From Chromera velia (Eukaryota; Sar; Chromeraceae), in contig JAHBMJ010000141.1 in assembly GCA_018398765.1 (NCBI GenBank), positions 1 through 54,864 of the forward strand: a DNA stretch of 54,864 nt. The letters are read 5' to 3'. Positions 44,158 to 54,200 of this stretch are shown in pieces (the first letter of the stretch is position 1; every line of letters begins with the position of its first letter). The notes beneath the pieces were generated by a model. It worked only from the letters and a program-made list of their open reading frames with translations, was not told where the DNA came from and made no database searches. A program made the position numbers and the translations under genes.

Positions 44158-44192
<35 letters not shown>

Positions 44193-47100
44193 AAGACAGA
44201 CAGAAGGTGAATGGCCGGATGGATCGGAGGATGGATGGATAGGTTGGCTTGACTCAAAATCAGGGGATGTCAATGCATTGATTGTTCAAACAAACACACA
44301 AACGACGAAAGAAAGAAAGAAACAGACAACAAACAAACAAACAAAGAAAGAAACAAAGAAACAAACAAGAAACAAACAAACAAAGAAAGAAAAAAAGAAA
44401 GAAGGAAACAAACAAACAAACAAAAGAACAAACAGAGACATAAACAAAAAGAAACAAATCAACAAACAAACAAAGAAGGAAACAAACAAACAAACAAACA
44501 AAGAAAGAAAGAAAGAAACAAACAAACAAAGAAGGAAAGACACAAACAAACAAACAAACAAACAAACCTGGAAGGCAGCAGGCTCCGGCCAGACAGGCAG
44601 AGCAGTCTGATGACTCTCCGAGGAACGTCCCTGCGTTATCGGAGCAGAAGAAGACAGAGTATCCTGGGGAGCTTTCAATGTTTTCTCCCTTTTCTGCACA
44701 GGTCGGTTTGACCATTCCAAAGTCCGGAAACTTCATCGTGGCTGCGTTCTGGTCGGGGTAGGCGTTCGGAAACTGAGCACTCAGAGTTGCGGCATCACCT
44801 GCATCCATGCGGCAAACCAATAATCCACTCTCTGCGTGGATGTCTTTTCTTCATCCGGTCTCAGCAGCTGTATAAATATAAATTCGCTGCATGATAGATG
44901 CATTGAATGAATGAATGAATGAATGAATGAATGAATGAATGTATAAATAGATGAATGAATGAATGAATGAATGAATGAATGAATAAATGAATGAATGAAT
45001 GAATGAATGAATGTACTGATCGAGTGATCCGAAGTGCTCCTTCCGGTACACGAAAGGGGAGGGAGGGAGAAGGAGAGAGAGCGAGTTTGCATGGGAGGAA
45101 AAAGGGAAACACAATGACAAAAGAAAAGAGAAAAGAGAAAAGAAAACGGGAAAAAGGCAGGCATGCGGAGAAGCAACGCTGAACTGATCGCAGCGAAACG
45201 AACCGATAAACTGAAAACACAAAAATGGTTTCCATGGAGACAGAGAGGGGACAGAGAATTTATATGCAGAGGAATCAATTGCACCTGGAAGGCAGCAGGC
45301 TCCGGCCAGACAGGTAGAGCAGTCTGATGCCTCTCCGAGGAACGTCCCCGCATTGTCGGAGCACCAGAAGACAGAGTATCCTGGGGAGCTTGCAGTGCTT
45401 CCCTTCTCCGCACACGTCGGCTGCACATCCCCAAAGTCCGGGAACTTGACGGTCACAACCGCGTCGGTTGCGAAGGCGCTCGGGAACTGGGTGGGCAGGG
45501 TCACTGCGTCACCTGCACGATCCCTCTAAATCAACCAACCAATCCATTTTGATCCAGAGCGTACAGCCTAGCTCATAATTGTTTTCTACTCTACCTTCCT
45601 CAGCAGACCACAGTAGTGCACGGAAGCTAGGGCGTGCACGGGGGGTAGAGAGAGAGAAATTTAGAGGCCCTCTCTATGCAAATCTAGACCGACCGATCAG
45701 ATTCATGGAAGAGCGGGCAGGCGGGCGCGCGCGCAGATACGGACGGAGGTCTTAAGGGAGTGCGGGAGTGCGGGAGGGAGGGGGAATTCATCGATCTACT
45801 CCGTGGAATGTGAATGTGGTTCTGGAAGGTGGAGGAGGGAAGGGAAGGGAAGGCTGCCGACGGAGTTTGTTCAGAACGAATGAATGATCGAAGGAGAATA
45901 GATCGATCGAGAAAGGAGGGAAGAAATAAACAAACAAACAAACAAAGAAAGAAACAAAGAGACAAACGTTCAGAACGAATGATCGAAGGAGAATAGATCG
46001 ATCGAGAAAGGAAGGAAGAAATAAACAAACAAACAAACAAAGAAACAAACAAAGAGACAAACGTTCAGAACGAATGATCGAAGGAGAATAGATCGATCGA
46101 GAAAGGAAGGAAGGAAGAAAGCTTGTCCGAAGATGCGACAGCGGACAGAGAGACCACTAGAAGGACTGTGAGCGGGTCGAGGGAGACTGGCTGCATGGCT
46201 GGCTGAATTCAGGAAGGAAGAACATACCTGGAAGACAGCACGCCCCAGCAAGGCATGTGGAACAGTCTGAGGACTCTCCGAGGAAGGTCCCGGTGTTGCC
46301 ATTGCACCACCAACTAGCGTATCCTGAGGAATCGGTCTCCGCTCCCTTCTCAGCACAGGTCGGCTCGACTTCTCCAAAGTCGGGGAACTTTTCCATTGCA
46401 GAATCCGGAGTGGGGAAAGGGTTGCCCCCCATGGCCTGTTCACTCAGCGTCGTGCCGTCAGCTGCATGCAGTGACGAGTAATGCATTCATTGAGCCAGTG
46501 GCTGCTAGTGACTTGTCGATGCATGCAATCTGATCGAGAGAGAGAGAACACACTGTTCTCCCTCATCAGATACATACATCACAATAGTACGGTCCTGTTG
46601 CAGAGAGGCACCAGAAGGGTATGAAGAACAAGGCAGAGAGCTGAGACCGAGAAGAGAAGAGAAGAGAAGAGAAGAGAAGAAAAGAAAAGAGAAGAGAAGA
46701 GAAGAGAGCAGTGGAGAGGAGAGAAGAAGAAAAGAAAGGACAATCGGTCGCAAAGGACAACGTGCATAAGGACACATGGGAAGATGAATAGATAGATAGA
46801 TAAATTGACACACACACACACACAAGCACACACACAGAGGGGGAAACGGAAGGCACGATCTAAAATCAAGGAAGAAGAGGCCGTCATTTCCCTCTGGCAA
46901 TTAATGCGCTGATTCAGGATAGTGCATGCATGTCGTCCTGCATGTAGGCCGGCAAGGAATTAAATCACGCATGCATATACCACGCATTCGCCAAATGGAT
47001 GGGCGGAAAGGAAGAAGAGATTTTACCAGCGATGCTCATTCGGAGTGCCGCCACAGAGAACGCTTACTGCACCATGGAAAAAAAGTCAACAAGAGTCTCT

Positions 47101-47533
47101 GGGGGAGCCATTCCGAATCAAAAAAACACATGCACAAGAAAGCGCCCGAGAGGCATGCATGCATGCATGCATGCATGCAGAGCAACAATTAAGCAGCCGA
47201 CGGGACACTCACTCATTCCTGTTACTCACCGGGCAAGCAGCAAGCGCCAAATACGCACTGGTCGCAAGCGGCATCACCCGCAAACCATGCGGCAGCCCTG
47301 TTTGTGCAATCACTCTGCTGGCTGTCCGCGACATTTGGGGCGGCACCGGGCTTTCCGGGAATGTCCCCAAGGGTCGGGAAAACGGATTCGTAGTCGGTGA
47401 TGCTAAAAACCGCTTCTGCAGTGGGCACATCACCCAACAAGCAACAGCAATTCAATTGAGCTGCCACGTTGTAGAGCAGGCAGAGCGAAAGAGCAGCGAA
47501 GAACGCCAGTGCAGGGCCGAGTCTGGGAGCCAT
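39153..47533 (-). CDS. Secreted modular cysteine-rich protein, ten exons, 756 residues, function unknown
   Basis: Exons on the minus strand, 5' to 3': 47533-47230, 46461-46228, 45512-45285, 44798-44568, 43579-43154, 42421-42297, 41351-41213, 40743-40586, 40044-39871, 39404-39153. All have AG acceptors and GT donors. Phases are 1,1,1,1,1,0,1,0,0, and the total of 2,271 nt is an exact number of codons. The start MAPRLGPALAFFAALSLCLL has a clear signal peptide with probable cleavage after VAA (residue 25). There follow nine C-x2-C-x4-CC knots. Exons 2-5 carry a longer module: KFPDFG, PTCAE-x-G, PGYSVF(W/F)C, GTFLGESSDC, CLAGACCLPG, six Cys each. Exons 6-9 carry a shorter variant (CLSGACC, FLGENTEC). 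The C-terminus (exon 10) is a repeated GF-x-x-DLF, GLKFDGFKGFDLF type segment, ending EEESDQTN. The protein is probably extracellular or wall-associated. The GACC plus F-x-G pattern recalls repeats in some bacterial secreted proteins, but I assign no function. Confidence 0.82.
41744..42232. repeat. Minisatellite of about 60 bp, eight copies, intronic
   Basis: Eight tandem copies of CATTCAGTC(A/G)GATTCAGTAC, then GTGATCAAGG(G/C)ATGAAACCT and a GAAAAAG poly-A spacer of variable length. It lies in the intron between exons 6 and 7 of the cysteine-rich gene. Copies differ by a CATGCA or ACA insert and by A-run length. Confidence 0.92.
44086..44566. repeat. (GACA)n and (AAAC)n microsatellites, intronic
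   Basis: GACA tetranucleotides at about 44086-44200 in two blocks (each with a GACGTA(C/A)AAAGGACAGAC-like lead), then AAAC/AAAG tracts at 44286-44566. The AAAC tract runs directly into the splice donor of exon 4 of the cysteine-rich gene, so GTTTGT of the donor is part of the repeat. Confidence 0.9.
44905..45016. repeat. (GAAT)n array, intronic
   Basis: Nearly uniform GAAT units with two AAAT variants, in the intron between exons 3 and 4 of the cysteine-rich gene. It is purer than the GAAT/GAAC array at 4441-5598. Confidence 0.9.
45866..46118. repeat. 97 bp minisatellite, three copies, intronic
   Basis: Units begin GTTCAGAACGAATGATCGAA (the first as GTTCAGAACGAATGAATGA) and contain GGAGAATAGATCGATCGAGA and AAACAAAC/AAAGAAAC tracts. 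Starts are at about 45868, 45967 and 46062. It lies in the intron between exons 2 and 3 of the cysteine-rich gene. Confidence 0.88.
46505..46860. repeat. (AAGAG)n and (CA)n microsatellites, intronic
   Basis: AAGAG/AAAAG pentanucleotides at about 46650-46700 and a CA tract at about 46807-46838, within the intron between exons 1 and 2 of the cysteine-rich gene. Minus-strand frames across them are artefacts. Confidence 0.8.
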
Positions 47534-48322
47534 CTTGTTTCAGCGGCCAGTCGTATATACGAATATCAGACTGAGGCGAATGAAGGGGGTCACGAGAAAA
47601 GGAGAAGAGGTGGGCAGCGCTTGGAGGATCCAGCGTTTTGTTGTCGTCGAGGGCACCCGGTATTTCAGACAGATTTGAAAGTTCGAGTTTGATAGCTAGT
47701 GAAGTGCTTTGCCTTCATGAGCGTGGTGCAAAATGTTTTCAGCGGCCGAATAAGGGCCCCGGCCGCGATGCACCCGCGCGGCATCCCGCGGCCCAACCTC
47801 GCGCGCAGAGAGAGCTAGAGTGTAACGTACTGTACAAGAGGCCCCGCCTATACATCAGGCCAGCGACGGTGTGCCAGCGTGCTTCCCCCGGCTGCTGAAC
47901 GTCATGTGAAGCTGTGGAAGGTGCCGATTTCGTGCCTTTGTCTCTCACGCATCTCTGTTCGTATCTTTGCACAGAAGAGTACGCGTGTGTCATGCGTGTG
48001 TCAGGGTTTCGATTTGCCGTCTCATGCACTTTCACCTAACGCGTATGTAGACGGTTGGGTGGAGGAGGATCAGAAGCATCGCTTTCCTCCCCGCCTCCCC
48101 TCCTTTCTGAAGGCGTTCTCACTTGATCTTTGCCGCCAAGAGTTCCCTCTCTCATTTCTGCTCTTTGCCCTCTGGCGTCTCTTCACTGCGCCAAAGCCCA
48201 GAGACTTCCAGCTGGTAACGTACCTGGAGCCTCTCCTCTGTCTCTTGCGCATTATTGACTGAGGCCTCGCACAGCTGCAAAGCCCTGCAGGTACTGCGGT
48301 TCTTTTCCTTCGCTTCTACAGC
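47534..48322. promoter_or_regulatory. Divergent intergenic region between two genes
   Basis: About 790 bp separates the start codons of the minus-strand cysteine-rich gene and the plus-strand TenA gene, so promoters for both should lie here. It is GC-rich near 47740-47810 (GGGCCCCGGCCGCGATGCAC). No TATA box or other defined element is clear. A 127-codon plus frame (47879-48262) starts with GTG and may be chance or an upstream exon. Confidence 0.45.
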
Positions 48323-49391
48323 ATGCCGTCACCGTTCTCGCCCTCGTCCTCTTCACTCTCAGAGAGGCTGAGGGCTCAGGCAGACCACCAATGGAGACGG
48401 GCGACAGAGCACCCGATGACGGACGCCCTTGCAGACGGCACAGTCCCCCCTGAGGCCATGACTGTGTACCTGATAGAAGACCACAAGTTCCTTGACGCTT
48501 TCGTTGTCCTTGTGGCCAGCGTCATTGCCCACGCGCCCTCCCTGAAGGACAGGATCCCCGCCGCCCAGTTCCTCGGCATGGTCACCAGCAGGGAGAACAC
48601 ATTCTTCGAGAGGAGCTTCGAGGCCCTCAAGGTGCCACAGGAGAGACGGGACAAAGCGGCGTCTCCCACCTCGCAGGTACAGACAGTGCATGGGAAGGGA
48701 AATTGATTGCCTAAAAATGTGCCCTCGTGATATCAATGGCTCCTTTTGGTAAAGAACACATGCAGTCAGCTTCACCTTCCTGAAGAGGAAAGAACGAAAC
48801 GAAAACGCACCTGCAGTCTCTCTCTCTGTTTGTCTGCGCAGACAAAGTCTTCCTTGATCCGGCCTGGTTCGCACAGTGACTCACTCCGGTTATGAACGTC
48901 TTCCTTCACAACAGTCACCTTTTCCAGTTTGCTTTCCAACTTTGTCATGCATCCCTTCTCGCTCCCTCACCTGCAGGCCTGACTCTAAACAGCATGTAGG
49001 CAAGAATATGGTTCATGAATCCAGATATTCTTGTCTGCATGTGGTTTTGCAGGCCTTCATCGACCTGATGCTGGACGCCGCCAAGAGCCAAAATCTGCAC
49101 GAGATGCTCTCCGTGTTGCTGGTGGCCGAGTGGTCCTACCTGACTTGGGCCGAAAGGGTTCACCCGAAGAGAGGGCAGAAGCTTCCCTTCTGGTGCTCTG
49201 AGTGGATAGACCTGCACAGGGGGGAGGGGTTCGAGGCTTTTGTGGGGTTCCTCCGCGAGCTCCTGGACCGAGTGGGAGAGAGTTTGACGGGAAAGGAGAT
49301 GGAAGCCTGCAGAGAGAGGTTCAACAGAGCCATAGAGTTGGAAGGGGACTTCTGGGACATGGCGTGGGGGTGTTTGGGGGGGGTCGCGTGA
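48323..49391 (+). CDS. TenA/THI-4 family protein (thiaminase II-like), two exons
   Basis: Exon 1 48323-48676 (118 codons, donor CAG|GTACAG) and exon 2 49053-49391 (acceptor TTTTGCAG), both phase 0, give 230 residues, the usual size for TenA. Family marks: QWRRATEHPMTDALADGTVP, where TenA proteins have a helix ending in H-P-F-x-x-x-L-x-x-G-x-L, then VYLIEDHKFLDAF with the substrate-contacting Asp, MVTSRENTFFERSF, LLVAEWSYLTWAER and the C-terminal RAIELEGDFWDMAW, with the Glu region expected near the end. TenA enzymes hydrolyse aminopyrimidine products in thiamine salvage. The Cys usual before W-x-Y in the classical enzyme is absent (AEWSY), pointing to the Cys-less TenA_E-like branch, whose activity differs. 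The first 13 residues are Ser/Pro-rich. The intron is 376 bp. Confidence 0.88.
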
Positions 49392-49448
49392 GTTGAGAAG
49401 GGGGCGCACATAAAGGGGTCTCGTCGGTATGCTGTCTTTCTCTTCCTC

Positions 49449-49499
<51 letters not shown>

Positions 49500-49510
49500 T
49501 TTGTTTGTTT
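49449..49510. repeat. (CT)n(GT)n microsatellite downstream of TenA
   Basis: CT run followed by GT run and TTTG units, about 60-120 bp after the TenA stop codon. It is not coding. Confidence 0.85.
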
Positions 49511-49656
49511 GTGCGAGTTTGCTTGCGTGCGCGTTGTGTCTTCTCTTTTGCTTGAAGGGGAGAAAAAAAGTTTCTGCGGGTTTCTCTGGGTGTCGGCTAA
49601 TGCACGGGGGGGACTGCATGCAAATAGGTGCACGAGGTTTGTTTGTGTGATGTTTG

Positions 49657-49836
49657 GACTGTCACAACATTGTTGAGCTAGCTGCAATGGGAAAAGATCT
49701 GCAGGGGCAGAGACGGGACTGTCACAACATTGTTGCGCTAGCTGCAATGGGAAAAGATCTGCAGGGGCAGAGACGGGACTGTCACAACATTGTTGAGCTA
49801 GCTGCAATGGGAAAAGATCTGCAGGGGCAGAGACGG
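49657..49836. repeat. 60 bp minisatellite, three nearly identical copies
   Basis: Three copies with an exact 60 bp period. Each contains GGACTGTCACAACATTGTTG (GCG in place of GAG after it in the second) and GCAATGGGAAAAGATCTGCA. Copies differ by one base, so the array is recent. Confidence 0.93.
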
Positions 49837-49927
49837 AGGGAAAAGGGGTGTCACTGCGCGGAGATGCATGAGTGGGAGACATGGGGGGATGTGGGGTAGT
49901 CTTTGGGAGATTTGAAGAACAGAAGGA

Positions 49928-50438
49928 ATGGGAAGGAAGAAAGGAAGAGAACGTTTCAAGGAAACGACGACAGGGAGGGAGGGAAGGAAGGAAGGAAGGA
50001 AGCAAGGAAGGAAGCAAGGAAGGAAGGGAAGGAAGGAAGGAAGGGAGGGAAGGAAGGAAGGAAGAAAGGAAGGAAGAAAGGAAGGAAGCAAGGGAGGAAA
50101 GGAAGGAAGGAAGGAAGGAAAGGAAGGAAGGAAGGAAGCAAGGAAGGAAGCAAGGAAGGAAGGGAAGGAAGCAAGGAAGGAAGCAAGGAAGGAAGAGAAG
50201 GAAGGAAGCAAGGAAGGAAGAGAAGGAAGGAAGGAAGGAAGGAAGCAAGGAAGGGAGGGAAGGAAGGAAGGAAGGAAGGAAGGAAGAAAGCAAGGAAGGA
50301 AGCAAGAGAGGAAGGGAGGGAAGGAAGGAAGGAAGGAAGGAAAGAAGCAAGGAAGGAAGGAAGGAAGGAAGGAAGCAAGGAAGGAAGGGAAGGAAGGAAG
50401 GAAGGAAGGAAGGAAGGAAGATGGAAGCAAGGAAGAAC
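49928..50438. repeat. (GGAA)n array with GCAA and GGGA variants
   Basis: About 500 bp of GGAA tetranucleotides with AGCAAGGAAGG and GGGAGGGAAGG variants. All frames on both strands are open across it, which is a repeat effect. No gene. Confidence 0.93.
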
Positions 50439-50440
50439 AC

Positions 50441-51440
50441 AGTGAGACATGAGAACTAGCATGAGCATTGAGCGAAAAGGCATTCGGGGCTACTGAATGG
50501 AGGGATTGATCAAATACCAGAGCTCACCAATGAGAAACATATCTTGATTATCTTGAGGGATTCCGGATGACTGGAACCTTGAAACTGGGTCTGAATTGCT
50601 GATATTCGCTGTGGCAGACCTAGTGGCAGACATTGCAATGCAATAATAGACGTTGCTTAACGTGAACTCCAGTTCTCTGCATACATCTGCATATGATCGG
50701 CACATGGTCTATTGTTTTCATCTTTCGTTGCAAGAGAGAGACATAACTTTGAAGGTGACTCTAATTCGAAAACAGTGGCATAAACGTTGATAGAAAATTA
50801 TTGTGCGGAAGCTATAGATGAATACACATAAATAGAACTATACCCACTAGTATATTAATTATAATATAGATAGTTATAACCATACTTATAGCTAGTCATA
50901 TCCCTTATTGAAGCCTTTATTATGGGCCCTTTAATATGTATTTTTATTTAATTATAGGTGATTATCTTTAGGATTATCTTCCTGTTTTCGTTTTTAAATA
51001 GGAAAGTGTACACTTTTTAGTGATTTGGGGGTATTAACCTGGGCTAAAACTCTAGCTAAAACTATTCATAGCTTCATGCGCATGGGCTGAATCATATAGC
51101 ATTTTAATAAATCGAAATATTGGAAACAACTAGTAATTTAGTAGGAAACCAACAGTAGTGATCATCGTATCTAGTCGATGGATGACTTAGGCATTGATTT
51201 TATAAACTACTGTTACTAATAAGTTTTTGTTTAAATTTTTAAAGAATTTCTGGTATAGATTGGTGCATGCATGAGAGCTGTCATATTCTGTTTGGACATT
51301 AGAGGCTTGTATCAAACAACTTGGAGCGACTTGACGACTACAGAAATAAGGGGGCGATCGGTTCACTCCTCGATGGTGACTGCACCTATGCATGTATGGC
51401 ATTGCGTCTGTCTGATTGACTTCTGCAGTGCACACAGCTC
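50441..51440. other. AT-rich gene-free DNA
   Basis: No frame above 85 codons and no domain. Base composition changes sharply at the end of the GGAA array. Tracts such as ATATTAATTATAATATAGAT occur. I see nothing else here. Confidence 0.6.
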
Positions 51441-53317
51441 AGCCGACTGATCGATTGACGCGCTGGGGGGATAGAGGAGAATTAAGGAAAGAGAGAGACT
51501 GCAGTGTCCAAGCAAGTGCCCTGGAGAGAGACGCACCGGCCCTCAGAGGGGCGCTGTTACGTATGGTCGAAAGAGGGGAGAACTGAAAGATGACTGAGAG
51601 TGAATGAAGAATTGAAAAGCTACTGGATGACTGGATGAATGGATGGGTGGTGAGGAAGGACAGCTGGTTTCTTTCTTTCCCTCGTGAGAATCGACAATGC
51701 ATCTTTTCACGAGGGAGGGAGCCCAGCCGGGTCTCGCCCCCTAGCTCTTTCTTCTCTTCATTCACTTGCTGGCTGTCGGATTTCTTGTCTCTCTCCTGTT
51801 CTTTTTCTTCAAACAAATGAGACTGAGAGAGAGAGATACGCGTGCAATGAAAGAGAGAGAGACGTGTGGGTGTAAATGGCGGCTTAGGAATCTTTCTCTT
51901 TCGTTGAGCCTTCGCTAGTGTCTTTGAATTTTCCCCTTTCCTCTGTCCCATCCTCACTCACACACATCCACTGAGAGGAAAGGAGAGGGACGCATACATA
52001 CATAAGTACATTGTTGGTCTAGTGTCACCTTTGGATTTTAATGCTGTCCCCTCCCATGCATGTGCTCTGTTTGTCTGTGCTCCCCCAGATCCCCTTAGAC
52101 TCCTCTTCTGTTCCTTCGTTCGTTAATTCGGAATGATTGTTTTGTTCAGAGGAGCGAGGACAGCCTTGATCGAGGAGCCGTTGTTTGCATACGTGCAGGT
52201 CCTCCCTCTTGCATGCAGCAACGTTGACAGCTTGCGTGCGTCAATTTGTACCAAAAAAAAGAAAAAACGTACGTGCAGGTCCTCCCTCTTGCATGAAGCA
52301 AAGTTGACAGCTAGAGAGGGACGGAAATTAAGGTGACTTGCTCAGGACTTTTGGTCACGGTACTCGAACATGAAAATGAGACGTGAGACGATTGGGTCCC
52401 TGCCGTCCCTCTTTCATTCATTCCTCTTTTCTCTTCTCTTCTCTTCTCTTCTCTCCTTTTCTCCAGCCATCGACCTGCCAGCCCTCCCTCTCTCCCTCTT
52501 TTCTTTTCTTTCTCTGCATGCCTTCGCTTACTTCTAAGTGCAGTCCGCCATTCCGCCCTTTTTGTTTGCCTCCCTCACTCGCTCAGCTCAGATCCCTTCC
52601 CCCGACGTTTCTGCAGTTGGCCGTTTCCCTCCCTCCATGCATGCATCTAGGAATCCCCCCCCCCCCCCNCCCCCCCCCCTCAGACATGCATCCAGGAATC
52701 CTCTAATCACCGTCTCCTCATGTCCCCCTGACTCACCTCACTCAGTCTAAACAAACAGAAGACCACAAAACAGCCAGCCGACCGCAAATTGCTTCTTTTT
52801 CTCTCCACGTTCAACAGAGAAAGAAGATTCATGAAGAGGGTGAGTGAGACATGATGCATGCATCTTACGAGCACAAACAAACCCTGCTCCGCCACACAAA
52901 CAGCCACAGCTGTGTATCTCCTTTTTCCCTGCACGCCCGAAAAGGTGCTCTCTCTGCTCATAAAAGTTTAATTTATCTTCTCCCTCCCTGTCTCCCTGAA
53001 CGTCATTGTCTGGTCCCCCTTCCCGCCCCCCCCTCAATTTCAATTACACCCCAAAACCCTGTTCCTTTCTTCTTTCGACCTTCTTCCCGTAATGCTTCCT
53101 TCCTTCCGTCACCTGATGCATTTATGTCTGGCCCCCCAAATTTTCGTTTTACACCGGCAGGGAGAGGGTTCCTCAACGTCCCTTTTACAAACCCCCCATT
53201 TTTTTCTCTCTACTCTCCTCCTTCCCCTCTTCGCTATCCCCGCCCTTCCCCCTTCCCTCCCCTCCCCCTTCACAGCTAGCTCTTTCTTTCATTCCCTCTT
53301 TCTGTTCTTTTGTGTGT
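51441..53317. other. Low-complexity flanks with no supported gene
   Basis: Mostly CT-rich or GA-rich with short frames. A 40 bp segment (ACGTGCAGGTCCTCCCTCTT, then GCATG(C/A)AGCAA) is duplicated at about 52190-52231 and 52271-52312. A C-homopolymer with a single N is at about 52655-52679. Sequence at 52980-53280 is pyrimidine-rich, with no coherent exon visible. Confidence 0.5.
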
Positions 53318-54200
53318 TTAACTTGAGTCCTTCAGTTTCTCGTACAGACGCACAAACAGGTCCCTGTGCTCTGTCGACTTGAACTCCACCGGTATGCAGT
53401 GATTCGTCGTCGACAGCACCAGACCGATGCATCTGCACACACACGCACAGGGGGAGAGAGAGAGAGAGAGCCACAGAGAGAAAGAGAGATAGAGAGGTAT
53501 TTGCAGAGACGTTTACAGAAAACTTCCGTAGGAACACACGCAAGCGTGCACCTAAGCTAAGCGTATGAAGAGAAAAAAATGAAAAGAGAGGTGAAGAGGG
53601 TGAAGGGGGCGAAGAATGGGCGAGCGAGCGAAGCAAAGGAGGGAGGAAGAGGGGAAAAAAGACAAGAGAGGAACCGACCTCTTAACTTTCTGACTGCCTG
53701 CCTGCCTGACTGACCTTTGTCCACTAATGATGTCTGCACTTGTTTCGATTCTCTGCAGCTCGTCGGCCTCCTTGAGGACTTCTGCGAGTTCAGAAACCTT
53801 CACCTTCCTCTGCTTTGCCTGCATGTAAAAACAAAAATGAAGAGCGAAAAGAATGAAAAGAAAAACCGGAAAGGGGGGGAAGGAGGGATGTGTTTGCACC
53901 GAAACACATAAGCAAATTGATACACTATTCATATACAACTGCGCACATGCAGACCTCCGTCCTCTCCTCTCCCCTCTTTTCGTCTCCCCATGCATTAACA
54001 CTTCGATATTTCTTGTCTAACCCTGACTGATCCATCACGTCCATCCATACAATTAAGCGTTGAATGAGAGAATGAGTGAGAGGATTTGGGGGGACGACAC
54101 TTAAGGCCGATACTAGAAAGAACATACGGGAAAACTAAACTAAACTGAGCACCTTCCTAGCTGACCTCATTCTTGATGACGAATGTCGGCTCAGGAGAGT
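53318..54200 (-). CDS. 3' end of an unidentified gene (three exons visible)
   Basis: On the minus strand: exon at 54200-54166 (SPEPTFVIKNE, between ACACAG and GTCAGC), exon 53818-53715 (phase 0 to 2; AKQRKVKVSELAEVLKEADE, then LQRIETSADIISGQ), and the terminal exon 53432-53318 (CIGLVLSTTNHCIPVEFKST, then EHRDLFVRLYEKLKDSS, TAA stop). Splice sites and phases agree. The C-terminal part looks like a compact beta/alpha fold ending in a helix, as in PH-like domains, but I would not name a family. The upstream exon sits in the first unit of a tandem repeat, so the gene's true 5' connection cannot be determined from this window. Confidence 0.55.

Noticed and set aside
47879-48262. 127-codon frame upstream of TenA
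   Set aside because: It starts with GTG, has no domain, and lies in the divergent intergenic region; kept only as a possibility in that entry.
49903-50452. Lys/Gly/Glu-rich and Pro/Ser/Leu-rich frames on both strands
   Set aside because: Pure GGAA array; all six frames are affected.
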